From Haemophilus parainfluenzae (lineage in GTDB: Bacteria > Pseudomonadota > Gammaproteobacteria > Enterobacterales > Pasteurellaceae), in assembly GCF_014931415.1 (NCBI RefSeq), contig NZ_CP063121.1:62001-126000 (forward strand): 64,000 nucleotides of DNA, in the 5' to 3' direction. Numbering within the stretch: position 1 is the first letter of the stretch; each line of letters starts with the position of its first letter. Both the position numbers and the translations under genes were made by a program. A model generated the notes under the pieces. That model did no database searches and was not told the origin of the DNA. It saw nothing but the letters and a program-made list of their open reading frames with translations. Of the stretch, positions 52,046-61,284 are shown one piece after another.

Positions 52046-53815
52046 TTATGCTTTACTGATTTTCTCAATCCATTGTAAAAACTCAACTGGTGGCATGAAT
52101 CCGTTAACACGACTCCCCTCAATTTCTTTTCCATCTCGGTTAAAGAACAAAATAGTCGGTAAACCTAACACTTTATATTTTGCCATTAAAGCGCGGTTTT
52201 CTTCGGAGTTTTTTGTCATATCAACCTGAAGGAGCAGCATGTCACCAAAGGCTTTTTGTACACTTGGATCACTGAATGTTTCTTTTTCAAACTCTTTACA
52301 AGCGACACACCAATCCGCATAAAGATCGAGCATTACAAGCGATTTGTTATTTTCTGACAGTGCTTGTTGTAATTCAGCTTCGCTTTTCACTTTCTTAAAT
52401 TCAACATGAGAAACCGCTTTATTTTCGAGCGCACTTGGTATTGAGTTTTCACCCCAAACCCAAGCTTGAAGCGGTTTAACACTAATCATTGCTGCCACTA
52501 AAAAGAGAATTCGGAATACCCAACCTGTGCCATTTTTCGGCATTTGGAAAGCAAACCAGATGAAAAATGCGGTACCGAGCATCGCCCATAATCTTGGTGT
52601 CCATTCATCCGGCAAAATACGAGAAATTAAGAATACTGGTAACGCGAGCATCACAAAGCCAAAGAGCTTTTTAACGGTTTCCATCCACATGCCTGATTTA
52701 GGCAAGATTTTATTCCCAAATAAAGTGATTAAAATCAGCGGTACGCCCATACCCAACGCGAGCAAATAAAGCGTGAGCGCACCCGTAAATAAATCACCAC
52801 TCTGCGCCACATAAAGCAAGGCGCCAGAAAGCGGTGCTGACGTACAAGGCGAAGCCACAAGCCCTGCAATCATCCCCATTAAGAACACGCCACCAAAGGC
52901 ACCAGCTTTTTGCTGTTGGCTAAGTAAAGACAGTTTTGTTTGTAAGGAGCTTGGAAGCTGTAAAGTGAATACACCGAACATCGATAACGCTAACAAGACA
53001 AAGATGATTGATAAGCCAATCATCACGTAAGGATGTTGCAACGCCACTTGGAATGGCAAACCAATTGCAGCGACAATTAAGCCTAATAAGGTATAAGTCA
53101 GCGCCATTCCCTGCACATACACAAAACTTAATGCGAAAGCGCGCCACATATTAGGGCGTTGATTTTGACCAATCACTATCGCTGAAAGCAACGGCAGCAT
53201 TGGCAACACACAAGGGGTAAAGGCCAAACCTAAGCCCAATAAGAAAAAGCCAAATACAGCATATTTGCTATTAAATAAACTTTCCGCTAAACGATCTTGC
53301 TCTGCTTTAGGTTGTGCGGAAAGTGAGGTCGATTTTTCCGATGTTTTTTCAGTATTGGCGATCTGTGCAATCGGCAAATCCGCCACTTTGATTTCTTTCA
53401 CTTCAGGCGGATAACAAAAGCCCGATGTACAACCTTGGTAAGCAATTTCAACCACATCTTCGGCTTTTAATGGCGGGTGGCTTGCTTTAAAAATAGCTTG
53501 CACGGGCTTTTTGAAAATCTTCATTAAGCCAAAATAAGGATCGTTATAATCTTCAGGTGAAATAGAAAATGTCGGCACATCAAATGATGAGGTTTCCTCT
53601 TGGTTGAGCTTCACAGATATTTTTTCTTGATAGAGATAATACCCTTCTGCTATCGACCAATTGACGATCACATTTTCTTGATTCTCGCTTTTCGCAGCTG
53701 AAAATTGAAAAGCGTCATCCACAGGTAAGAAAGCCGGTTTCTTATCAAAAAGACCGGCTTGAGTGGAAAGAGCGGTAAAAATAAAAAATAAAAAAAGAAG
53801 AATTCGCTTCATCAT
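52046..53815 (-). CDS. dsbD: Thiol:disulfide interchange protein DsbD
   Basis: DsbD carries electrons from cytoplasmic thioredoxin to periplasmic isomerases and cytochrome c maturation. The 589-residue protein has a signal peptide, an N-terminal immunoglobulin-like domain with its cysteine pair in CTSGFC, eight membrane helices with catalytic Cys in AFTPCVLPMLP and VASPCTSAPLSG, and a C-terminal thioredoxin domain with CVAC. All six redox cysteines are present. Two adjacent ATGs exist at the start. It is divergent from arcA. Confidence 0.97.
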   Translation of the reverse strand: MMKRILLFLFFIFTALSTQAGLFDKKPAFLPVDDAFQFSAAKSENQENVIVNWSIAEGYYLYQEKISVKLNQEETSSFDVPTFSISPEDYNDPYFGLMKIFKKPVQAIFKASHPPLKAEDVVEIAYQGCTSGFCYPPEVKEIKVADLPIAQIANTEKTSEKSTSLSAQPKAEQDRLAESLFNSKYAVFGFFLLGLGLAFTPCVLPMLPLLSAIVIGQNQRPNMWRAFALSFVYVQGMALTYTLLGLIVAAIGLPFQVALQHPYVMIGLSIIFVLLALSMFGVFTLQLPSSLQTKLSLLSQQQKAGAFGGVFLMGMIAGLVASPCTSAPLSGALLYVAQSGDLFTGALTLYLLALGMGVPLILITLFGNKILPKSGMWMETVKKLFGFVMLALPVFLISRILPDEWTPRLWAMLGTAFFIWFAFQMPKNGTGWVFRILFLVAAMISVKPLQAWVWGENSIPSALENKAVSHVEFKKVKSEAELQQALSENNKSLVMLDLYADWCVACKEFEKETFSDPSVQKAFGDMLLLQVDMTKNSEENRALMAKYKVLGLPTILFFNRDGKEIEGSRVNGFMPPVEFLQWIEKISKA

Positions 53816-53875
53816 AAAGTCCCAACTATTGTTCCTACTAAAATTCTAGCATAGATCAAAAGAATGTTAATAATT

Positions 53876-53891
53876 TATGACTTAGATCATA
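53876..53891. promoter_or_regulatory. CRP/FNR-like palindrome between dsbD and arcA
   Basis: TATGA-CTTAGA-TCATA is a perfect inverted repeat, flanked further by ATT and AAA. It matches CRP (TGTGA-N6-TCACA) at eight of ten core positions and is also near the FNR motif. It lies 60 bases from dsbD and 100 from arcA. Confidence 0.5.
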
Positions 53892-53991
53892 AAATTAAAT
53901 GTAATTTAAACAATGACCACACTTTTCTGTTGTTACAGCAATGTTACAATTATAGAATATGCCCATAACAAAGAATAACAAGGAGCAACGA

Positions 53992-54705
53992 ATGGCTACC
54001 CCCAAAATTCTCATCGTGGAAGATGAAGCGGTAACCCGTAATACGTTAAAAGGAATTTTTGAAGCTGAGGGCTATGAGGTATTACAAGCACAAGATGGTG
54101 CCGAAATGTATCGTCAGTTAAGCTCGGAAACGGTTAATCTCATCGTATTAGATATCAATTTACCCGGTAAAAATGGTTTATTACTGGGCCGTGAATTACG
54201 TGAAAAAACACCTATCCCTCTGATTTTCCTAACAGGGCGAGATAATGAGGTCGATAAAATTTTAGGTTTAGAAATCGGGGCCGATGATTATCTCACTAAG
54301 CCATTTAATCCAAGAGAACTCACCATTCGTGCAAGAAATTTATTGCATCGTACGATGACATTAAATGGCAAAGAGACCCATTTACAACGTGAGAACTATC
54401 GTTTTAATGGTTGGACACTGGATTTAAATAGTCATAATTTAATTACACCTGAAGGCACTGAGTTTAAGCTACCGCGTAGTGAATTTCGTGCCATGTTGCA
54501 TTTCTGTGAAAATCCAGGAAAATTGCAAACTCGCGAAGAATTATTGCTAAAAATGACAGGACGCGAATTAAAACCACAAGATCGTACTGTGGATGTAACA
54601 ATTCGCCGCATTCGGAAACATTTTGAAGATCATCCTAATACACCAGAAATTATTGCTACCGTGCATGGTGAAGGCTATCGTTTCTGTGGTGAATTAGAAG
54701 AATAA
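53992..54705 (+). CDS. arcA: Aerobic respiration control response regulator ArcA
   Basis: ArcA is the OmpR-type response regulator of the ArcBA system that represses respiratory genes when oxygen is low. The ATG at 53992, preceded by AAGGAG, gives 237 residues; a longer frame from 53959 would contain the Shine-Dalgarno. The receiver has the phosphorylation site Asp54 ([13 protein letters not shown]) and Lys in [11 protein letters not shown]; the C-terminal winged helix ends RFCGELEE. The sensor gene arcB is not in the window. Confidence 0.97.
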   Translation: MATPKILIVEDEAVTRNTLKGIFEAEGYEVLQAQDGAEMYRQLSSETVNLIVLDINLPGKNGLLLGRELREKTPIPLIFLTGRDNEVDKILGLEIGADDYLTKPFNPRELTIRARNLLHRTMTLNGKETHLQRENYRFNGWTLDLNSHNLITPEGTEFKLPRSEFRAMLHFCENPGKLQTREELLLKMTGRELKPQDRTVDVTIRRIRKHFEDHPNTPEIIATVHGEGYRFCGELEE

Positions 54706-54721
54706 TCTCTCATTAAGTAAT

Positions 54722-54755
54722 AAAAGGCTGAGTCAAATCAGCCTTTTGTTTTTTG
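54722..54755 (+). terminator. Terminator of arcA
   Basis: AAAAGGCTGA pairs with TCAGCCTTTT around loop GTCAAA, followed by GTTTTTT. Confidence 0.9.
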
Positions 54756-54817
54756 CTATCCACGGCGAGATTCGGTAAAATCAACGCCAATTTACGATTA
54801 ATAAACAACGGATAACA

Positions 54818-55300
54818 ATGACCAAAAAGAAAGTCAAAGTCGGCTCTAACACCATTGCGTTAAATAAACGAGCTCGACACGAATATTTTATTGAAGATGA
54901 AATTGAAGCCGGCCTTGAATTACAAGGTTGGGAAGTGAAATCAATGCGCGCAGGTAAAGCCAATATCAGCGACAGCTATATCATTTTTAAAAATGGGGAA
55001 GCCTATTTATTTGGCGCAACCATTCAACCATTAAGCTTGGCCTCGACCCACGTAGTTTGCGATCCGACGCGTACGCGTAAGCTTTTATTGAATAAACGTG
55101 AACTGGATAATCTTTTCGGTAAATCAAGCCGTGATGGTTTTACCATTGTTGCCCTTTCTCTTTATTGGAAAGGTGCTTGGGCAAAGATCAAAATCGGTCT
55201 TGCGAAAGGTAAAAAACAACATGATAAACGCGATGATATTAAAGAGCGTGAATGGAAAGTAGCGAAAGAGCGTATTATGAAAAACGCACATCGTGGATAA
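54818..55300 (+). CDS. smpB: SsrA-binding protein SmpB
   Basis: SmpB binds tmRNA and brings it to stalled ribosomes. The 160-residue OB-fold protein has the motifs [57 protein letters not shown] and a basic C-terminal tail ending NAHRG. The tmRNA gene itself is not seen nearby. Confidence 0.97.
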   Translation: MTKKKVKVGSNTIALNKRARHEYFIEDEIEAGLELQGWEVKSMRAGKANISDSYIIFKNGEAYLFGATIQPLSLASTHVVCDPTRTRKLLLNKRELDNLFGKSSRDGFTIVALSLYWKGAWAKIKIGLAKGKKQHDKRDDIKEREWKVAKERIMKNAHRG

Positions 55301-55318
55301 CTCTCCCTCCAAACTGAC

Positions 55319-55348
55319 AAAATGCCTTTCAATCGAAAGGCATTTTTC
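55319..55348 (+). terminator. Terminator of smpB
   Basis: AAATGCCTTTC pairs with GAAAGGCATTT around loop AATC, followed by TTCTTTTTCT. Confidence 0.9.
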
Positions 55349-55391
55349 TTTTTCTCAATATGAAAAAAATTCTCATCGCCATGAATAAAAT

Positions 55392-55410
55392 TATATTGAT
55401 AATCATTCTC
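55392..55410 (+). promoter_or_regulatory. Fur-box-like site upstream of rpmE2-rpmJ2
   Basis: TATATTGATAATCATTCTC matches the 19-base Fur consensus GATAATGATAATCATTATC at 16 positions. It ends 50 bases before the rpmE2 start codon, a promoter-covering place. Genes of this pair are usually under Zur; a Zur palindrome was not recognised. Confidence 0.6.
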
Positions 55411-55460
55411 TTTTGAATTAGTATCTTCGCCCAATTCTTTTCGTTATATAAGGAGCTCTA

Positions 55461-55727
55461 ATGAAAAAAGGCATTCATCCTGAAAATTATCGTACCGTTT
55501 TATTTTACGATTCCAATGCGAAACAAGGCTTTCTCATCCGTTCTTGCGCTAAAACTAACAACACCATGAAATGGGAAGATGGTAATGAATACCCTGTATT
55601 TATGTGCGATACCTCATCTGCTTCTCACCCATTTTATACTGGTAAAACTCGTCAAATTGGTAATGAAGGTCGTGCAAGTGAATTTGCAAGCCGTTACGGT
55701 AAATTTGGCGCATTTAAATCAAAATAG
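55461..55727 (+). CDS. rpmE2: 50S ribosomal protein L31 type B
   Basis: An 88-residue L31 of the zinc-free B type: it starts [17 protein letters not shown], has the [13 protein letters not shown] motif, and lacks the CxxC pairs of the zinc form. Such paralogues replace the zinc-containing L31 when metal is scarce, releasing zinc. It is followed 9 bases later by the matching L36 paralogue, and an iron-type regulatory box lies upstream. Confidence 0.96.
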   Translation: MKKGIHPENYRTVLFYDSNAKQGFLIRSCAKTNNTMKWEDGNEYPVFMCDTSSASHPFYTGKTRQIGNEGRASEFASRYGKFGAFKSK

Positions 55728-55736
55728 GAATATTCA

Positions 55737-55874
55737 ATGAAAGTATTATCTTCACTCAAAAGCGCAAAAAACCGTCCTGGCTGCAAAATTGTTCGTCGCC
55801 ACGGTGTCGTTTATGTCATTTCGAAAACCAACCCTCGCTTTAAAGCACGTCAAGGTGGGAAAAAGAAAGGTTAA
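55737..55874 (+). CDS. rpmJ2: 50S ribosomal protein L36 type B
   Basis: A 45-residue protein: [20 protein letters not shown], then [20 protein letters not shown], ending GKKKG. It is the longer, zinc-free C-minus L36 form, with only one cysteine. It starts 10 bases after rpmE2 and ends before a bidirectional terminator. Pairing with rpmE2 matches ykgM-ykgO in E. coli. Confidence 0.95.
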   Translation: MKVLSSLKSAKNRPGCKIVRRHGVVYVISKTNPRFKARQGGKKKG

Positions 55875-55881
55875 CCCCAAT

Positions 55882-55916
55882 AAAAAAAGAGCGGTCAAAT
55901 TTCCGCTCTTTTTTTC
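55882..55916. terminator. Bidirectional terminator between rpmJ2 and obgE
   Basis: AAAAAAAGAGCGG pairs with CCGCTCTTTTTTT around loop TCAAATTT, so both strands end in a T tract. Confidence 0.92.
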
Positions 55917-55925
55917 ATTTAGGCA

Positions 55926-57125
<1,200 letters not shown>

Positions 57126-58043
57126 TTACTTTGATTGCGGTAATAACTTATGTCCGATTGCCGACAAAATTGCTCCGCATACTACAACAAACGCCCCGAT
57201 ATAGCTAATCATATTTAATTCTGGCGCGGCAAAATTATCAGGGCTCGCATAATGCGCAAGATGAGCAAAGAAAATTGTAAATAGTGGTACTAAGGTAATC
57301 ACAACGCTTACTTTAGAAACTTCCCAACGATTAAGGGCTTCAGCATAAGCGCCATAACCAAATAAGGTATTTAAGCAACAATAAGCTAAACAACCAAATG
57401 CTAACGGGCTGAGCTCTCTCACTTGGGAAAATTCAGCAACAGGCGTAAATACCAAAAGACAACCGAAATACATCATTAATAAAATTTGTTGTGAACTAAA
57501 ACGACGAAGCATTAATTTCTGTGCCATACCATAAGCAACCCAAACTAATGAAGCTGTTAGGCTTAGCAAGACGCCCGTTAAATAACCACTTTCTCCTTTA
57601 AACACCTCAAATTTATCATTGAAGAAAAGCACTAACCCAGCCAATAACAGACCTAAACCAATCTTTTGATGTAATCCAAGCTTTTCTTTAAAGACAAAAA
57701 TACCGCAAATCAACATGCCAAAAGAAGAAAAATGAATAAAAATTTGAGCTGAAGAAGGATCGATAAAATTAAGTGAGCTATTGAATAAAAAGAAATTACC
57801 CGCTAACCCTGCTACACCGATGAGTACAAGCCAAATGAAACGACCACCTTTCGAAAATTGGGGCAGTTTTTTCTTGTAACCTAACAGAATCAATAGCGCA
57901 AGAGAAGCTACCGCAAATCGATACCAAACGATCGTTTGTGGCGTCATCACGGATAGAACCTGTTTTAACGCAATAGGTAAAGATCCCCACGCCATCGCTG
58001 TAATTAACGCGAAGAGAAAACCTAAAAGCGGTTGTTGTTTCAT
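57126..58043 (-). CDS. DMT-superfamily permease (EamA domains)
   Basis: A 305-residue protein with ten helices in two EamA repeats (MAWGSLPIALKQVLSVMTPQ and the second beginning GVLLSLTASLVWVAYG). It is the YhbE/HI0878-like permease often found between rpmA and obgE. The substrate is unknown; related proteins export amino acids or metabolites. It starts 27 bases before obgE on the same strand. Confidence 0.9.
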   Translation of the reverse strand: MKQQPLLGFLFALITAMAWGSLPIALKQVLSVMTPQTIVWYRFAVASLALLILLGYKKKLPQFSKGGRFIWLVLIGVAGLAGNFFLFNSSLNFIDPSSAQIFIHFSSFGMLICGIFVFKEKLGLHQKIGLGLLLAGLVLFFNDKFEVFKGESGYLTGVLLSLTASLVWVAYGMAQKLMLRRFSSQQILLMMYFGCLLVFTPVAEFSQVRELSPLAFGCLAYCCLNTLFGYGAYAEALNRWEVSKVSVVITLVPLFTIFFAHLAHYASPDNFAAPELNMISYIGAFVVVCGAILSAIGHKLLPQSK

Positions 58044-58171
58044 GATATCTTCCTTTATTTTACTAAAGTGCGGTTAGGAATTAAGATAAATTTCGACTAA
58101 GAAATATAAAGATAAGCAATAGTGCCAGAATAACAAATGTGATTGATGATTGTAAATGACTGGTAAAAAAG

Positions 58172-58203
58172 AAAACGCCCCACAGATAATGCGGGGCGTT
58201 TAC
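58172..58203 (-). terminator. Terminator after rpmA
   Basis: AAACGCCCC pairs with GGGGCGTTT; on the minus strand TTTCTTTTTT follows. It separates the ribosomal genes from the DMT permease gene. Confidence 0.92.
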
Positions 58204-58218
58204 AAATCAGATGTAAAA

Positions 58219-58476
58219 TTATTCAGTTACAATACTTACGTATTTACGGCTTTTCTCGCCTTTCACTTCAAATTTTACTTTACCGTCAGCGGTAGCAAAT
58301 AAGGTGTGGTCACGGCCCATACCTACGTTGTTACCTGCGTGGAATTTAGTACCACGTTGACGTACAATGATGCTACCTGCTAATACAGATTCGCCACCGA
58401 AACGTTTAACACCAAGGCGTTTAGCTTCAGAATCACGACCGTTACGAGTTGAACCACCAGCTTTTTTAGTTGCCAT
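58219..58476 (-). CDS. rpmA: 50S ribosomal protein L27
   Basis: The 85-residue L27 reaches the peptidyl transferase centre with its N-terminus. It begins [20 protein letters not shown] and contains [20 protein letters not shown] and [16 protein letters not shown], all typical. It follows rplU after 20 bases. Confidence 0.99.
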
Positions 58477-58496
58477 CTACTTGATCTCCTCTGAAA

Positions 58497-58808
58497 TTAT
58501 GCTTGAATCCCAGTGATTTTCACTTCTGTGAACCACTGACGATGACCTTGTTGTTTACGGCTGTGTTTACGACGACGGAACTTAACGATTTTAACTTTAT
58601 CGCCACGACCTTGTGCCACAACTTCAGCCACTACTTTCGCGCCAGCTACTACTGGTGCACCAATTTTAACATCTTCACCATTAACGACCATCAACACTGA
58701 GTCGAACTCAACTGTTGCGCCAGTTGCAAGTTCAAGTTTTTCTAAACGAACAACTTGACCTTCGCTCACACGGTGTTGTTTACCGCCACTTTGGAAAACT
58801 GCGTACAT
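58497..58808 (-). CDS. rplU: 50S ribosomal protein L21
   Basis: A 103-residue L21 with [20 protein letters not shown] at the N-terminus and [20 protein letters not shown] near the C-terminus. The ATG at 58808, preceded by GGAG, gives the family length; a longer frame to 58862 includes a USS-like stretch and is rejected. rplU-rpmA is the conserved pair. Confidence 0.98.
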   Translation of the reverse strand: MYAVFQSGGKQHRVSEGQVVRLEKLELATGATVEFDSVLMVVNGEDVKIGAPVVAGAKVVAEVVAQGRGDKVKIVKFRRRKHSRKQQGHRQWFTEVKITGIQA

Positions 58809-59030
58809 AAATACTCCGCTATAATTGTGCTTCTCCGTTACTATTTTCGGTCCGCACTTCAAAATTCATATAAATAGGTCGCAAATTCTACGGAAAAAAC
58901 AACTCGATCGCAAGCACTTATTTGCAATAAAATAAAAAAAAGCGCTTTTCCTCGAGTTTAATTTCAGAAACCTTGAAAAATCGGGTAAAATTCACCGCAC
59001 TTTCTTTTATATACACAACCATCGAACCAA

Positions 59031-60026
59031 ATGAAGATGAACAAACAAGATTTAATGGATATGCATGCAATCCAAGCATTAACAGATGCGGATATGCAAA
59101 AAGTCAACCAAGCCATTTTAGCACAAATTAACTCCGATGTGCCGATGGTTAATCAGCTTGGTTTTTATATTGTGCAAGGTGGCGGAAAACGTATTCGACC
59201 ACTTATTGCGGTTTTAGCGGCGCGTGCATTAGGCTACGAAAGCGATAAAGTGGCCACTTGTGCGACCTTTGTTGAATTTATTCACACCGCTTCTTTATTA
59301 CATGATGATGTGGTAGATGAATCGGATATGCGTCGTGGCCGCGCAACAGCAAACTCTGCCTTTGGTAATGCGGCTAGCGTATTAGTGGGTGACTTCATTT
59401 ATACTCGTGCATTCCAATTAGTGGCGCAATTACAATCGCTAGACATTCTTCGCATTATGGCAGATGCCACCAACGTGTTGGCGGAAGGTGAAGTGCAACA
59501 ATTAATGAACGTGAACGATCCCGATACCACGGAAGAAAGCTATATGCGTGTGATTTATAGTAAAACAGCACGTTTATTTGAAGTGGCAGCACAATCTGTG
59601 GCGATTGTTGCAGGTGCCGAAAAATCAATTGAAACCGCATTTCAAGAATATGGTCGCTATCTTGGTACCGCATTCCAATTAGTGGATGACGTACTAGATT
59701 ACAGCGCTAACGCAGCCGCACTAGGTAAAAATGTGGGTGATGACCTCGCTGAAGGCAAACCTACTCTCCCTCTATTACACGCAATGCGTCATGGTAATCC
59801 AGAACAAGCCGCGCTTATTCGTGAAGCCATTGAACAAGGCGGAAAACGTGATGCGATCGATGACGTACTTGCAATTATGGCAGAACATAAATCCCTTGAT
59901 TACGCAATGGATCGTGCGAAACAAGAAGCCCAAAAAGCGGTTGATGCTATTGCCTTATTACCTGAAAGCGAATACAAAAAAGCCTTAATTTCACTGGCTT
60001 ATTTATCGGTAGACCGAACTTATTAA
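59031..60026 (+). CDS. ispB: Octaprenyl diphosphate synthase
   Basis: IspB builds the isoprenoid side chain of ubiquinone and menaquinone from FPP and IPP. The 331-residue protein has the two Asp-rich motifs, [15 protein letters not shown] and [11 protein letters not shown] second ATG at 59037 is possible and neither has a strong Shine-Dalgarno. The gene is divergent from rplU-rpmA (conserved arrangement) and is followed one base later by queH. Confidence 0.97.
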   Translation: MKMNKQDLMDMHAIQALTDADMQKVNQAILAQINSDVPMVNQLGFYIVQGGGKRIRPLIAVLAARALGYESDKVATCATFVEFIHTASLLHDDVVDESDMRRGRATANSAFGNAASVLVGDFIYTRAFQLVAQLQSLDILRIMADATNVLAEGEVQQLMNVNDPDTTEESYMRVIYSKTARLFEVAAQSVAIVAGAEKSIETAFQEYGRYLGTAFQLVDDVLDYSANAAALGKNVGDDLAEGKPTLPLLHAMRHGNPEQAALIREAIEQGGKRDAIDDVLAIMAEHKSLDYAMDRAKQEAQKAVDAIALLPESEYKKALISLAYLSVDRTY

Positions 60027-60027
60027 T

Positions 60028-60768
60028 ATGACTGAAGAACAAATTCAACCGCAAAGTGCGGTCGATTCTCAACCTAAATTTCAAAAACCACGTAAACAAA
60101 AAGTGCGCAAAGATCCCAATGCGCCTTTTATTCGTGAAAAACTCGAATTACCTGAAGGGCATAATAAGCTACTTCTCCACTCTTGTTGTGCGCCTTGTTC
60201 GGGTGAAGTGATGGAAGCCATTTTGGCCTCAGGTATTGAGTTTACGATTTATTTTTACAACCCGAATATTCATCCATTGAAAGAATATTTAATTCGTAAA
60301 GAAGAAAACATCCGCTTTGCCCAAAAATTCGGGATTCCGTTTATTGATGCAGACTACGATCGCCAACAATGGTTTGATCGCGCAAAAGGCATGGAGTGGG
60401 AACCTGAACGTGGCATTCGCTGCACCATGTGTTTTGATATGCGTTTTGAAAAAGCCGCTGAATATGCTCATGAACATGGTTTCCCTGTATTCACCAGCTG
60501 TCTTGGTATTTCTCGCTGGAAAGATATGGATCAAATTAATGGTTGTGGTCACCGTGCGGCTGAAAAATATGATGATGTGATTTATTGGGATTACAACTGG
60601 CGTAAAGCAGGTGGATCGCAACGCATGATCGAAATCAGTAAGCGTGAACGTTTTTATCAACAGGAATATTGTGGCTGCGTTTATTCTTTACGAGACAGCA
60701 ATAAATGGCGTGAAGAAACAGGGCGACAAAAAATTGAAATTGGTAAACTCTATTACACGCCAGATTAA
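60028..60768 (+). CDS. queH: Epoxyqueuosine reductase QueH
   Basis: QueH reduces epoxyqueuosine to queuosine in tRNA, using an iron-sulfur cluster; it is the non-orthologous counterpart of cobalamin-dependent QueG. The 246-residue protein shows the DUF208 cysteines [11 protein letters not shown] and [17 protein letters not shown], and [14 protein letters not shown]. The first 30 residues are a charged extension carrying an in-frame USS (Q-S-A-V). Coupled to ispB by a one-base gap. With queA and tgt it completes the last three steps of queuosine synthesis. Confidence 0.95.
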   Translation: MTEEQIQPQSAVDSQPKFQKPRKQKVRKDPNAPFIREKLELPEGHNKLLLHSCCAPCSGEVMEAILASGIEFTIYFYNPNIHPLKEYLIRKEENIRFAQKFGIPFIDADYDRQQWFDRAKGMEWEPERGIRCTMCFDMRFEKAAEYAHEHGFPVFTSCLGISRWKDMDQINGCGHRAAEKYDDVIYWDYNWRKAGGSQRMIEISKRERFYQQEYCGCVYSLRDSNKWREETGRQKIEIGKLYYTPD

Positions 60769-60780
60769 AAAACACATAAA

Positions 60781-60818
60781 AAAAGAACCGCACTTTCAAC
60801 ATGCGGTTCTTTTTTTAT
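60781..60818. terminator. Terminator between queH and zapA
   Basis: AAAAGAACCGCA pairs with TGCGGTTCTTTT around loop CTTTCAACA, flanked by T tracts on both strands. Only one arm carries a complete uptake core. Confidence 0.85.
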
Positions 60819-61124
60819 TTAATCTACGATGGTACGCCCACCTAATGCATTCTCTAAAGAATGATCTAACTGCTGAATTCGCGTACATAACACGTTTTCA
60901 ATCTGGGCATTTTTATTTTTTTCTTGGGTTAATTCAAAACTTAAATTCAAGGCAACAATAGAAAGCACACGGTCTAATTGCAATAAACCTGTACGCTCTT
61001 TCATTTCAGACACTTGAAGATCTAAATTACGCGCCGCTTGACGCAAAATCTCTTCTTGTTCTGCAGGGACATTCAAGCGCAGCACTTGCCCTAATACAAC
61101 AACTTCAACCAGTTTTAATGACAT
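60819..61124 (-). CDS. zapA: Cell division protein ZapA
   Basis: ZapA cross-links FtsZ filaments at the division ring. The 101-residue protein has an N-terminal globular domain (VEVVVLGQVLRLNVPAEQEE) and a C-terminal coiled coil (about residues 65-95). In many gammaproteobacteria zapA is next to 6S RNA and ygfA; here those are 24 kb away, while zapA stands alone beside polA. Confidence 0.93.
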   Translation of the reverse strand: MSLKLVEVVVLGQVLRLNVPAEQEEILRQAARNLDLQVSEMKERTGLLQLDRVLSIVALNLSFELTQEKNKNAQIENVLCTRIQQLDHSLENALGGRTIVD

Positions 61125-61244
61125 GTTATTCCCTTATGTTGAATGCTCAAGTAATCCTATTATGCCACAGCCAAATGCCTTCGTCATACTTTTTACGTTT
61201 AATTGACCGCACTTTATCCGTTCGCCCCATTTCGCAATTTACGC

Positions 61245-61250
61245 TATAAT
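61245..61250 (+). promoter_or_regulatory. polA -10 box
   Basis: A perfect TATAAT 35 bases before the polA start codon; no good -35 hexamer is seen. A USS (61205-61213) lies just upstream. Confidence 0.5.
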
Positions 61251-61284
61251 GCGACACTTTTCATTATTTTTGAACGGAATATTT

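Noticed and set aside
60289..60660. 123-codon open frame antisense to queH
   Set aside because: A shadow of queH with no independent support.
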